From JAFGGT01 sp036733165 (lineage in GTDB: Archaea > Methanobacteriota_B > Thermococci > Methanofastidiosales > NM3), in assembly GCA_036733165.1 (NCBI GenBank), contig DAINBB010000001.1, positions 81,609 through 145,608 of the forward strand: a DNA stretch of 64,000 nucleotides, given 5' to 3'. Below the pieces are notes generated by a model. The model was not told the origin of the DNA. It saw only the letters and a list, made by a program, of their open reading frames with translations, and made no database searches. Below, piece after piece: positions 50,973 to 59,283 of the stretch. The first letter of the stretch is position 1. Every line of letters begins with the position of its first letter. Made by a program: the position numbers and the translations under genes.

Positions 50973-52298
50973 CTAGACATTCAGAAATCTCTTTAGCTCC
51001 CAGTCGGACACTTGTAGACTATATTCGTTCAATTCTGTCTTCTTAGATCTCATGAACTCTGTGTACGCCGTTTCTCCCAAAGCCTTCTTCATCTCATCGC
51101 TGCCCTCAAGCTCAACGAGAGCGTGCTCCAGCGATGCTGGAAGGTTGTCGATCTTCTTGTCTATGCATTTCTGAGAGTCAAAGTGGTAGATGTTCTCCTG
51201 TAGCTCGTCACCAGGATCTATCTTGTTCTTGATACCGTCTATACCTGCAGACAGCATGGCCGCGAATGCAAGGTATGGGTTGCACGACGGATCGGGGGAC
51301 CTAAGCTCAACCCTTCTCGTCTTGTCCGTGGCCGCTGGCACCCTGACCAATGACGACCTGTTCCTCTTACCCCATGACACGTAGACCGGGGCCTCGTATC
51401 CTGGAACCAGCCTCTTGTAGGAGTTTACCGTAGGGTTGGTAATGGCGGTAAGGGCCTTCGCATGATGGAGAAGGCCACCTATATAGTAGTATGCGGTCTC
51501 AGAGAGATCTCCATCCTCTGAGAAAAGATTCTTTTTGGACTTGGTATCGAATAGTGACTGATTGGTGTGCATACCACTTCCCGCCTTACCTGTAAACGGC
51601 TTGGGCATGAAAGTCGCCACCTTGTCATACTGTCGTGAGATTATCTTCACGATATATTTGTAGGTAATGACCTGGTCGGCGATCGTGAGGGCATTTCCAA
51701 ACTTGAAACCTATCTCGTGCTGTCCCGCTCCGACCTCGTGATGGCTGCACTCGAAATCTATGCCCATGTCCATCATGGCCAACGCACTGTCCTTCCTTAT
51801 GTCGGAAGCAAGGTCAAGTGGCGAGAAGTCGAAGTAACCCCCCGAGTCGTGGGGATAGTAACCGCTCTCTGTCTCCTCCAACAGGTAGAACTCGAGTTCG
51901 GGCCCCGCGTTGAAGACCACGTTTTTTCCAACGGTGTCCTGCATATATTCGATCGACCTTTTCAGGACGTATCTCGGATCGCCAGCGAAAGGCTGCTTGC
52001 CGTCGTGTGTGAAGACATCGCAGATTATCCTGGCGGCCTTTGCTGGACCATCGCTCCATGGAAAGGTGCTGAAGGTCTTGAGATCCGGCCTCAACATCAT
52101 GTCAGATTCCTGAATCCTGGTATATCCCTCAACCGAGGAACCATCGAACATGATGCCATCGTCTATTATGCCCTCCAATAGATGAGAGGGAACGGCCATT
52201 GCCTTTACTGTCCCGTTGATGTCGACGAATTGCAATCTGATGAACTTTATGTTCTCTTTCTCGATCTTTGTTATGATCTGTTCGTATAGGGAATCCAC
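50973..52298 (-). CDS. glnA: Glutamine synthetase type I
   Basis: A 441-residue enzyme that fixes ammonia onto glutamate. It has IKFIRLQFVDINGTVK at the N-terminus, the metal and glutamate site FNAGPELEFYLLE, the ATP-region HEVGAGQHEI, KPFTGKAGSGMHTNQSL, and NSYKRLVPGYEAPVYVSWG. The adenylylation-loop Tyr of proteobacterial enzymes is not evident, so PII-linked adenylylation is unlikely. The start codon is GTG at 52298, five bases after GAGGTGAT. Confidence 0.98.
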   Translation of the reverse strand: MDSLYEQIITKIEKENIKFIRLQFVDINGTVKAMAVPSHLLEGIIDDGIMFDGSSVEGYTRIQESDMMLRPDLKTFSTFPWSDGPAKAARIICDVFTHDGKQPFAGDPRYVLKRSIEYMQDTVGKNVVFNAGPELEFYLLEETESGYYPHDSGGYFDFSPLDLASDIRKDSALAMMDMGIDFECSHHEVGAGQHEIGFKFGNALTIADQVITYKYIVKIISRQYDKVATFMPKPFTGKAGSGMHTNQSLFDTKSKKNLFSEDGDLSETAYYYIGGLLHHAKALTAITNPTVNSYKRLVPGYEAPVYVSWGKRNRSSLVRVPAATDKTRRVELRSPDPSCNPYLAFAAMLSAGIDGIKNKIDPGDELQENIYHFDSQKCIDKKIDNLPASLEHALVELEGSDEMKKALGETAYTEFMRSKKTELNEYSLQVSDWELKRFLNV

Positions 52299-52336
52299 AA
52301 AATCACCTCATCGATTTTTAAAGAGTTGATAATTGT

Positions 52337-52360
52337 CCATATTTATAAAGTTTTTGGTAT
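52337..52360 (-). promoter_or_regulatory. glnA promoter
   Basis: The minus strand reads ATACCAAAAAC (BRE) then TTTATAAAT (TATA), with a predicted start near 52320 and a leader of about 22 bases carrying GAGGTGAT. The HTH regulator diverges from this region; its own TATA (GATATAAAAATATG) is near 52450. Confidence 0.6.
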
Positions 52361-52523
52361 ACAAATGGAAAGAATGAGATATTATTTATGAATAAATGTA
52401 TATAATAGAGGGAGATATGTAGGAAATTGATGATTAATACTATTGATAAAAAGATATAAAAATATGTAAATTAGAAAATAGCACTCGACAACTTCGATGA
52501 ATAATATTACATAGGGTGTACAT

Positions 52524-52913
52524 ATGGAACAAGGGCTTGAGGAAAAGATTATTGATTATCTAAAGGAAACCGATGTCGGAGGGACCGCAAGCGAGATCTC
52601 CAGGGAACTCGGCATCAATAGGATGACGGCCGTCAAATATCTTGAGGTCATGAGGGCGACAGGGCTTGTGGACTTCAGGAAGGTCGGAATGGCGAAACAG
52701 TATTTTGCAACGACGAATCTTTCCTATGCACAGGCCGCGTTGCTTCTTCAGGCAAAGCAGCTGATCAAGTCCATAGAGAAAGTCGACGACCATCTGGACA
52801 TCTTCAAGGACACCATAAACAATAATATCGAGATCATAAAGACCTACAAGAGGAAGGACAAGGACAAGTTCCTAGAAATAATCGTCGATGCGGAGAACGC
52901 CTTGAGCAAGTAA
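52524..52913 (+). CDS. Winged-helix transcriptional regulator
   Basis: A 129-residue protein. The N-terminal helix-turn-helix (TASEISRELGINRMTAVKYLEVMRATGLVDF) has a wing, and the long C-terminal coiled-coil helix (about 70-125) probably dimerises. It diverges from glnA across 225 bases and is a candidate regulator of the nitrogen genes. The target is inferred from position only. AGGGTG precedes the ATG. Confidence 0.75.
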   Translation: MEQGLEEKIIDYLKETDVGGTASEISRELGINRMTAVKYLEVMRATGLVDFRKVGMAKQYFATTNLSYAQAALLLQAKQLIKSIEKVDDHLDIFKDTINNNIEIIKTYKRKDKDKFLEIIVDAENALSK

Positions 52914-52941
52914 TAAATACCTATTCTATCGTAGGGGTACC

Positions 52942-53826
52942 ATGAAACGTTCATACGTACTTGTTGCCATCATGCTCACGATGATGATCCCGGGCCTTCT
53001 CGCACTTGATGAGGTCACGCCCACGGTCACCATATCAAACGACCCCGTGGCCATACCGGGAGAGGAATATGAAATCAGTGTCACCGTCTCCGGCGCGTAT
53101 ATCGAGAACTCGACATTGGAGATAGATTTCGAGACCGCGACAGGATGGGGGACCACAGAACAAGGATACTTTGACTTTTCCGTCTCCAGCCATGAGATAG
53201 AGACGCTCGGCAGCGACGAGACCCTGACCCTCACGTTCACCATGGTGGTAAGTGCGGATGCGGCAGAGAAACAATACACAATTCCCATAGTCTTCTACGG
53301 CAAGTCCGGAGAATGTGACAGCGGATGTGTGCCCTTCAGGACCACCCATTCAGCGACCTTCAAAGTCATGGACCCGGAAAATGCCCAGGAACAGGAGGGC
53401 ATGGGGGACGCGGCATTCGAAGATGAAAAGTACTCTCTGGCAAAATACTATTATGAGGAGGCAGAGGCCCTCTATGCGGCCTTGGAGAACGATGCGAAGG
53501 TATCCGAGATGGAACAGGCGATCGCCAGCTCCGAGACCGGGATGGAGGCCGCCCAGCTCTACGACAGCGGCAAGTCAAAGCTCAATGCGGGCAACAAGGA
53601 AGGCGCCCTGACCGACTTCACAGAATCAAGGGAGAAGTACCTGGAGATAGGGAACGCCTCCAAGGTTTCGGAACTGGACACCCTTATAGAGAACTGCCAA
53701 GCGAACGGGAATGGGGATCAGCCAGAGAACGGGAACGGCGGCATTGGCGATAACATGCTGCTTATAGTCGGTCTTGGAGCCGTCATTGTCGTGGTGGTCA
53801 TCGCCATTGTGATAAAATATAAATAG
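52942..53826 (+). CDS. Exported Ig-fold/TPR membrane protein with C-x3-C-x-P-F-R motif (short form)
   Basis: A 294-residue protein. The signal peptide (1-21) leads into a beta-sandwich domain with SGECDSGCVPFR (C125 and C129). Two or three TPR-like repeats follow from about 150 (GMGDAAFEDEKYSLAKYYYEEAE, then YDSGKSKLNAGNKEGALTDF), then an Asn/Gly-rich linker and one C-terminal span. It is a paralogue of the next gene, and the Cys motif is shared with the protein at 19609. Extracellular side; function unknown. Confidence 0.68.
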   Translation: MKRSYVLVAIMLTMMIPGLLALDEVTPTVTISNDPVAIPGEEYEISVTVSGAYIENSTLEIDFETATGWGTTEQGYFDFSVSSHEIETLGSDETLTLTFTMVVSADAAEKQYTIPIVFYGKSGECDSGCVPFRTTHSATFKVMDPENAQEQEGMGDAAFEDEKYSLAKYYYEEAEALYAALENDAKVSEMEQAIASSETGMEAAQLYDSGKSKLNAGNKEGALTDFTESREKYLEIGNASKVSELDTLIENCQANGNGDQPENGNGGIGDNMLLIVGLGAVIVVVVIAIVIKYK

Positions 53827-53847
53827 AAAATCCATTAATTGTGTTCC

Positions 53848-55125
53848 ATGAAGAGAGCCCTTTGCCCCCTACTCATCATAGTTGTCATCGCTGTGTCCTC
53901 CATAGACATCGCCTCGGCCGATGATGAGACCTATGGCGACCCCACTGTCACTGTGGTGGTGCCCACCACCATAACGCCCAATATGGACATAGTCGTGAAG
54001 GTGACTATCAACAACACCACGGGCACCCGCATGTGGAGGACAAAGGTATACCTAGACACCGACAGCATTCCCAGCAGCATAAGACAATATCTCGTCTTCT
54101 ACGACACCGTGGATTACCCCACACAGTACCTTGTCAGCCAGGGATTGAAGGACGCCATTGAACCAGATAACGAGGTAAACGTCAACTTCAGGATAAAGGC
54201 CACCGGGGACATCCCCGCGGTGACCATACCCATATACGTGGTCCTAGAGTCGGAGATAGGCATTTGCGAGGATGGGTGTGTCCCCTACAGAAGGGCCCTG
54301 CAGTACGACATAGAGGTCCTAAGGGACGAACCCTACGTTTTTTTGGAGATCGACCTGGAGGAGGTAAGGCTCAATGTCGGAGAATGTTACATAGCAAAGG
54401 GAAACTTCAACGTGGGCTACACCCTCACGAACACGTCGCAGACCACCGCGTTCAACGTCGACCTTTCAGTGGGCGACACCCAGATACCCCTGTCCGCTAC
54501 CATCACGCCCCAGATGCCGCTGACCAGCATCAAGCCTGACAATTCCAAGGAAGGCATAGTATACATGGCCACGGGGAACCTCTCGCCCGGGACATACACC
54601 ATTTCGCTGAACCTAACATTCGAGGACTACTACGGCAAGGAGTTCCAGACATCGGAATCTTTCAACATCATAGTTGTCAGCGACGCCTATCAACTTTACG
54701 AACAGGGGGAGCTCTACCTGCTGTCCTGCAGCTATCAGAACGCAATATCCTCATTCGAGGAGGCAAAGGCCCTCTACGATGAGGTCGGCTACCAGGAACT
54801 TTCCAACAAATGCTACAATAAGATAGAACTTGTCAATGCCATCATTCTGTTCGAACAGGGACAGGACTATTATTTCTCAGGCGATCTCGAAAACGCCGTA
54901 GCGGCTTACGAGGCGGCGAAGACCCACTATGACAATGCGGACGACTGCACCGGCGTATCCTTGTGCCAGGATGCCATAAACGCCATCGGGCAGATGGACT
55001 CCACCTCGCCGGGCGACACCGAACAGACGGGCGGCGGCGGACTTACCATGTTGAACATGTCCCTGATCATCATAATAATCGTCCTTGTGGGCATGTTGGT
55101 GATTGTGCGCATGGGCAAGAGATGA
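53848..55125 (+). CDS. Exported Ig-fold/TPR membrane protein with C-x3-C-x-P-Y-R motif (long form)
   Basis: A 425-residue paralogue of the preceding protein. It has a signal peptide, a first beta-sandwich domain ending in IGICEDGCVPYR (C140 and C144), a second beta-sandwich domain (about 160-280), TPR-like repeats from about 285 (YEQGELYLLSCSYQNAISSF, then FEQGQDYYFSGDLENAVAAYEA), a short linker and one terminal span. The ATG at 53848 is preferred to a TTG at 53839. The two genes are 21 bases apart and surely co-transcribed. Confidence 0.68.
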   Translation: MKRALCPLLIIVVIAVSSIDIASADDETYGDPTVTVVVPTTITPNMDIVVKVTINNTTGTRMWRTKVYLDTDSIPSSIRQYLVFYDTVDYPTQYLVSQGLKDAIEPDNEVNVNFRIKATGDIPAVTIPIYVVLESEIGICEDGCVPYRRALQYDIEVLRDEPYVFLEIDLEEVRLNVGECYIAKGNFNVGYTLTNTSQTTAFNVDLSVGDTQIPLSATITPQMPLTSIKPDNSKEGIVYMATGNLSPGTYTISLNLTFEDYYGKEFQTSESFNIIVVSDAYQLYEQGELYLLSCSYQNAISSFEEAKALYDEVGYQELSNKCYNKIELVNAIILFEQGQDYYFSGDLENAVAAYEAAKTHYDNADDCTGVSLCQDAINAIGQMDSTSPGDTEQTGGGGLTMLNMSLIIIIIVLVGMLVIVRMGKR

Positions 55126-55157
55126 AACATTTTCCGCAAACTCTGTTCATCCAGACC

Positions 55158-55205
55158 GGACGATAATTGCCAAGAGCGGCGGTAAGAATCGTCCACCGGA
55201 CCTTT
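55158..55205 (+). terminator. Probable terminator after the exported-protein pair
   Basis: Stem GGACGAT/ATCGTCC (55158-55164 with 55188-55194) encloses a small GCC/GGC stem and is followed by CCGGACC and five T residues at 55202-55206. It fits a terminator for the genes ending at 55125. Confidence 0.45.
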
Positions 55206-55214
55206 TTAATTTAT

Positions 55215-55289
55215 TAAAAATATATAGAAGAGAAATGAATCCAGTGGTGGAATAGTACTGGATTCATTGTTGGAGCTATATTGTGAACT
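55215..55289 (-). ncRNA. Predicted trans-acting small RNA targeting S-layer mRNAs 2 and 3
   Basis: A minus-strand transcript of about 75 nt is predicted from the promoter at 55288-55329. It would carry ATAGCTCCAAC (55279-55269), then a hairpin with a perfect 12-bp stem (AATGAATCCAGT/ACTGGATTCATT, 55268-55257 with 55245-55234) and an 11-nt loop. The loop contains TATTCCACC (55254-55246), and a T-rich run ends the transcript. TATTCCACC is complementary to the ribosome site GGTGGAATA directly before the ATG of S-layer genes 2 and 3. ATAGCTCCAAC is complementary to their codons 6-9. No open frame fits. Transcription is inferred. Confidence 0.55.
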
Positions 55290-55329
55290 AATTAGTATTG
55301 CTCATCAATACTATATAAATGTTTCGGTA
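55288..55329 (-). promoter_or_regulatory. Orphan promoter, near copy of the S-layer 1 promoter
   Basis: The minus strand reads TACCGAAAC (BRE), ATTTATATA (TATA, 55320-55312), then TATTG-atgag-CAATA (55310-55296) and a predicted start near 55289. It matches 30890-30931 at 39 of 42 positions, 32 of the first 33. No protein gene lies downstream on this strand, which points to the small RNA as its product. Confidence 0.65.
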
Positions 55330-55416
55330 AAATTACATAGTTATGTTGCTTATTTAGTGAAATAATATGCCCGAAACCAAAAGAATTTATAAACGGCCTA
55401 GAAAATGATGATTGAT

Positions 55417-56571
55417 ATGCCCACCAATGTCACCATAGAATACCTCAAGGCAGAGGACGAGTACAGGGACGCTAAAGGCGACCCTGAACGCCTGCTGGCT
55501 CTGGAGAAGATGCTTTCCACAATCCCCAAGCACAAGGGCACGGAGAAGATGGTCCTCCAGATCAAGAGGAAGATAGCCAAGCTCAAGAAGGATATCGAGC
55601 AGAAGGAGGCCAAGAAGGGCGGTGGGAAGGGTTTCAACATCCGGAAGGAGGGCGCCGCGCAGATTGTGCTTGTCGGCCCGCCGAACGCCGGCAAGTCCAG
55701 CATACTCAAGTCTCTGACGAACGCGGACGTTGCCGTGGGGGCATATGCCTTCACCACCCTGGAGCTTACACCCGGGATGTTGCAGATAAATGACATACAG
55801 ATCCAACTAGTCGAGGTGCCGGGCCTCATAGAGGGCGTTTCAGTGGGAAAGGGCATGGGGCTGCAGCTCCTCTCATCGGTAAGGAGCGCCGATGCGCTGG
55901 TACTTGTGATCGACGCCAGCAACGACCCTGTGGGACAGATGGAAGTAACGCTGAAGGAACTGGACTCCGGAGGTATAAAACTGAACAGGGCAAGGCCCGA
56001 CATCGACATCAAGAAAAAGGTTGTGGGGGGCATTGAGATCGTCGGCAAGGAGCACATCAATGCAGATCTCAAGGACGTCAAGGAAATACTGATAGACTTC
56101 AGGGTTTCCTCGGGCCTGTTGGTCGTCAGGGAGGACGTCACCTTGGCCGACATCCAGGAAGCGCTCGAATATTCCACAGCGTACAAGAGGGGATTCGTGA
56201 TACTCAACAAGTTCGATATGGCAGAGCCCTCGATCCTCTCCAAGATGAAAAAGAGATTTCCCAGATTCCCGTTCTATGCCGTGTCCACGTTGAACGGAAA
56301 GGGGCTCAGGGAGGTCGCCGAGAAGATATACGAGATAGCTGAGATAAAGAGGATATTCACAAAGAGCCCGGGCGAGGACCCTGCCTATCCCCCCGTTGCC
56401 ATGAAAAGGGATGCAACGGTCATGGATGTTGCAAAGAAGGTCCACAAGACCATAGCCAGGAACTTCAAGTATGCCAGGGTCTGGGGAAGCTCGGTCAAGT
56501 TCGGCGGACAGAGGGTCGGAGAGGATCATGTGCCCGGCGATGGGGACACGGTGGAGATACACATCAAATAG
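55417..56571 (+). CDS. DRG/Obg-like GTP-binding protein with TGS domain
   Basis: A 384-residue GTPase of the archaeal DRG family. A helical N-terminal region rich in Lys is followed by the G domain (G1 GPPNAGKSSIL, G3 in VEVPGLIEG, G4 NKFD) and a C-terminal TGS domain (ending VPGDGDTVEIHIK). DRG proteins associate with translating ribosomes. A TATA box TTTATAAA (55386-55393) lies about 27 bases before the ATG at 55417. Thus a leaderless start MPTNVTIEYL is preferred over the ATGs at 55405 and 55408. Confidence 0.93.
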   Translation: MPTNVTIEYLKAEDEYRDAKGDPERLLALEKMLSTIPKHKGTEKMVLQIKRKIAKLKKDIEQKEAKKGGGKGFNIRKEGAAQIVLVGPPNAGKSSILKSLTNADVAVGAYAFTTLELTPGMLQINDIQIQLVEVPGLIEGVSVGKGMGLQLLSSVRSADALVLVIDASNDPVGQMEVTLKELDSGGIKLNRARPDIDIKKKVVGGIEIVGKEHINADLKDVKEILIDFRVSSGLLVVREDVTLADIQEALEYSTAYKRGFVILNKFDMAEPSILSKMKKRFPRFPFYAVSTLNGKGLREVAEKIYEIAEIKRIFTKSPGEDPAYPPVAMKRDATVMDVAKKVHKTIARNFKYARVWGSSVKFGGQRVGEDHVPGDGDTVEIHIK

Positions 56572-56572
56572 A

Positions 56573-57148
56573 TCAGTCCACGGGATATCTGCGCTTTACC
56601 GTCTTTCTCTCGCGCCATCCCAGAAGTATAGAGGTCCCCCATATCAGGACAAGTCCGGTGACTATCGCGAGCTTCCTAGGGAAAGGCATTTTGACTATTA
56701 TCTCCCTTATTAGCTCTTTCACAGATGTGGTGTTTGAGACGCCGAAATAGTTCTCCCCGTCCTTGACGATGTATACATGGTCAAGCTGCACGACCATCTC
56801 GCTCGTTTGGCCAAGGTACTCGTTTAGGGACTTTGTAAGGATTGCCCTGTCCTCGCAGTCCCCCCTGCCGGCCATGATGGTCTCCGACGGTGTGGCCCAA
56901 TACTCCAGATTGTAATAGAGGTCGTAGTCGCTGACCCAATGGATGTTCTCCGCGACCCAGTCCTCAGGTGTCTGTCCGGTCATCTTGAGGTTCTCGCCCA
57001 CAAGGGCCACCGACAGGTCGTTGCCGTCCACAAGCGAATCCAGGCCATTGATCTCGTTGCCCAGCTGAACGACGCCCAGATAGACGTTCGGGTACAGGGT
57101 GAGTATGATGAGCGCACACGACAGGACGAGGGCGAGTATCTTTCTCAT
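56573..57148 (-). CDS. Membrane-bound transglutaminase-like protein
   Basis: A 191-residue protein. An N-terminal signal or anchor segment (ILALVLSCALIILTLYPNVYLG) is followed by a transglutaminase/cysteine-protease core with the Cys in AGRGDCEDRAIL and the His in QLDHVYIV, and a C-terminal span (KLAIVTGLVLIWGTSILLG) with a basic tail. The catalytic domain would lie outside the cell. It may be a protease or cross-linker of surface proteins; the substrate is unknown. Confidence 0.72.
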   Translation of the reverse strand: MRKILALVLSCALIILTLYPNVYLGVVQLGNEINGLDSLVDGNDLSVALVGENLKMTGQTPEDWVAENIHWVSDYDLYYNLEYWATPSETIMAGRGDCEDRAILTKSLNEYLGQTSEMVVQLDHVYIVKDGENYFGVSNTTSVKELIREIIVKMPFPRKLAIVTGLVLIWGTSILLGWRERKTVKRRYPVD

Positions 57149-57165
57149 GGAACTAATAGCATGCG

Positions 57166-57792
57166 TCACCTTTTAGAGCTTTCTGTGGATTTTGACATGA
57201 TTTTCCGAACGCCCGTTTCCAGGGCCTCATGCCCCTCGGCGCTGTCGCATACGTCCCCAACTGGACGTATGCAGGATGGGGCCTTGGACACATCGCCGAT
57301 GAAGAGCTCCCACCATCCAACATCATGGAATCTGTCCAGTTTGAAACCAACGTTCCGGTAGGTGCCCACATGCCTGAACCCCATTGACTCATGGAATCTG
57401 ATGCTGCCGGGATTGGGTATCGTGATGCATGCCAGGAGATTGCAGTACCCCTGCAACCTTAGGAACTCTATAAGGGATGTGTAAAGTCCGGAGGCTATCC
57501 CCATGCCCCGGTATCCCTCCTTGACGTATGCCGAAACCTCCCTGCTCCAACGGTAGGCCGCCCTGACCCTGTACATGCCGGCATATGCGTATCCCACTAC
57601 GTCTTCATCAGTCTTGCATACGAGCCATGGGGCCTCCCCCTCGACATTTCCTATCCGTTCTGAGAACTCTTCCAGCGAAGGGATTTCCGTCTCGAATGTC
57701 ACCGCGGTATTCTCTATGAAGGGCCTGTATATGTCAAGGATCTGAGATGCGTCCGCAGGCTCCGCCATCGATATCTCGAATATATCGTTCAC
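57166..57792 (-). CDS. GNAT acetyltransferase, phosphinothricin-acetyltransferase type
   Basis: A 208-residue GNAT enzyme. The acetyl-CoA loop is YRGMGIASGLYTSLIEFL. SIRFHESMGFRHVGTYRNVGFKLDRFHDVGWWEL is the hallmark C-terminal segment of the Pat/Bar-like branch, which acetylates phosphinothricin or methionine sulfoximine-like amines. The natural substrate here is unknown. It has a 35-residue tail beyond the domain. Confidence 0.88.
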   Translation of the reverse strand: MNDIFEISMAEPADASQILDIYRPFIENTAVTFETEIPSLEEFSERIGNVEGEAPWLVCKTDEDVVGYAYAGMYRVRAAYRWSREVSAYVKEGYRGMGIASGLYTSLIEFLRLQGYCNLLACITIPNPGSIRFHESMGFRHVGTYRNVGFKLDRFHDVGWWELFIGDVSKAPSCIRPVGDVCDSAEGHEALETGVRKIMSKSTESSKR

Positions 57793-57916
57793 AGTAGGAG
57801 TATATCATCCCATCATTAAATAGATTTCATGAAAAGGACGTTCGGTCCGCGTGAGAAATTATCTTGTTTTCGTCCGTCATTTCCACAATACATACTGAAC
57901 CTCACCATGCGCCAGC

Positions 57917-58900
57917 CTATACACTTCCTTTCCAGGCCTCCCAGGCCGGAGAGCTTTCCTCATCAGCTGCGAGGAGACCCATGGAGTCGAATGGGTACTG
58001 GACGTCCTGGTCATATAGGAAGCTCCATATTATGAATCTTGGCGAAAGTTCGTCCGTGTGGTTTGTCAAGAACTCGACGAATTCCGCTTGCTCCTGCGAC
58101 GAGCTCTCCCAACCTGCGGGTCCATTTCTGAACCATCCGCTCTCGACGATAGCCACATCCTTTTGGGTGTGAGATAAGATCTCTGAATAATAGTCATCAG
58201 GCAAATCTGAGGGATCTTTTTCCACCAGGCAAGGATAAGTGGTAAATGCGAGGATGTCAGCCTCTTCGAAATCATCTAAAAGAGTCCATTGTGTGTTACC
58301 ATCGCCAGAATCCTCTCCGAAGAGCCCGCCCTGTAGGCCCTTCATGCTCTCCAGCTGGAATGTCGCCATCACAAGGCTTCCGGGGGAAACCTCCCTTATC
58401 ATCTGAGCCGTCGTGTTGAAGAGATCGACATATTCTGAATACATCTGCGTGTCCCTCTCATAAAGGCTGTTCATCTCTACGCCAATAGATATGTAAGGTA
58501 CCGTGCCACCCCTAACGAATTCAGCGATCGTGTTGGAATATTCGTCCAATTCTCCAGCCGAAATCGTGCCTCCGCTGTCAAACGGAGTTGAAACAAGTAT
58601 TACAGGAGTAATCCCATAGGTCTCGGAGAGTGCGATGACGACATATGGAGCGGAATCGTCATCTTTTAGCACATTCCAATCACCCGCCCAGCTCACGTAC
58701 CCCCCCGAAAGGGCAGCCTTCTGGAAGAAGTCCACAAATCCATCTTGATAGTTCATTGGGGAAAGGGCCAGTCCCTGGACGCCCTCAGATTGGTCTGGGG
58801 GCGATGTTGTTGTCACATCCTTCTCTTGCCCCCCACCAACACATCCGGAAAGCGTCAGCGCCATCGATACGATCAATGCCACTGCCATGAGCTTCCTCAT
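57917..58900 (-). CDS. Lipoprotein with a possible glycosidase-like barrel
   Basis: A 327-residue protein with a lipobox-type signal (VALIVSMALTLSGCVGGG), so the Cys is probably lipidated and the domain extracellular. A Thr/Ser-rich linker leads to a domain with alternating beta strands and helices (GGYVSWAGDWNVL, ISIGVEMNSLYERD, FTTYPCLVE, DVAIVESGWF). This resembles a TIM-barrel glycoside hydrolase, with candidate acids in VEMN and VESGW. The family is not certain. ATG at 58900 gives a compact signal peptide. Confidence 0.62.
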   Translation of the reverse strand: MRKLMAVALIVSMALTLSGCVGGGQEKDVTTTSPPDQSEGVQGLALSPMNYQDGFVDFFQKAALSGGYVSWAGDWNVLKDDDSAPYVVIALSETYGITPVILVSTPFDSGGTISAGELDEYSNTIAEFVRGGTVPYISIGVEMNSLYERDTQMYSEYVDLFNTTAQMIREVSPGSLVMATFQLESMKGLQGGLFGEDSGDGNTQWTLLDDFEEADILAFTTYPCLVEKDPSDLPDDYYSEILSHTQKDVAIVESGWFRNGPAGWESSSQEQAEFVEFLTNHTDELSPRFIIWSFLYDQDVQYPFDSMGLLAADEESSPAWEAWKGSV

Positions 58901-59066
58901 GTTCATAACTATGGATTTAAAAGAATAATAACGTATCGAAACCAATGCTGGGATGCCAATTCCAAGATGAGCAAGCCTGAGCGTTTATGCCACATATTTT
59001 TGACGAAATGGCCAACATCGAAAACCAAATAGAAAATTATAAATGATAATCCTGCCTCCTAGATGT

Positions 59067-59279
59067 ATGGAACAGGACATCAAGAGAATCCTGGAAATGC
59101 TTGAGGATATCAAGAGAGACATCGACTACATCAAGCGGAAAATGGAGAGCAAGGATGATTCCGGGGAGCATGCTGCGGCCAAGAGGATATCTACAGGCCC
59201 CGACGTCTCAATCCAATATTCAAAGATCAACGAGAAGTCCAAATGGGATATTGACTCGATAGATGGCCTGATAGAGTGA
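59067..59279 (+). CDS. Small coiled-coil protein
   Basis: A 70-residue protein beginning MEQDIKRILEMLEDIKRDIDYI, one long amphipathic helix with heptad Ile/Leu spacing, followed by a polar tail. It lies four bases before the NAD(P)HX repair gene and is probably co-transcribed with it. I recognise no family. Confidence 0.55.
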   Translation: MEQDIKRILEMLEDIKRDIDYIKRKMESKDDSGEHAAAKRISTGPDVSIQYSKINEKSKWDIDSIDGLIE

Positions 59280-59283
59280 TAAT

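Noticed and set aside
55246..55279. A decayed S-layer gene start on the plus strand, because GGTGGAATA and GTTGGAGCTAT appear there as in S-layer 2/3.
   Set aside because: The codons between the blocks are not S-layer-like and the adjacent S-layer-type promoter points the other way; an antisense RNA explains both the orientation and the hairpin better.
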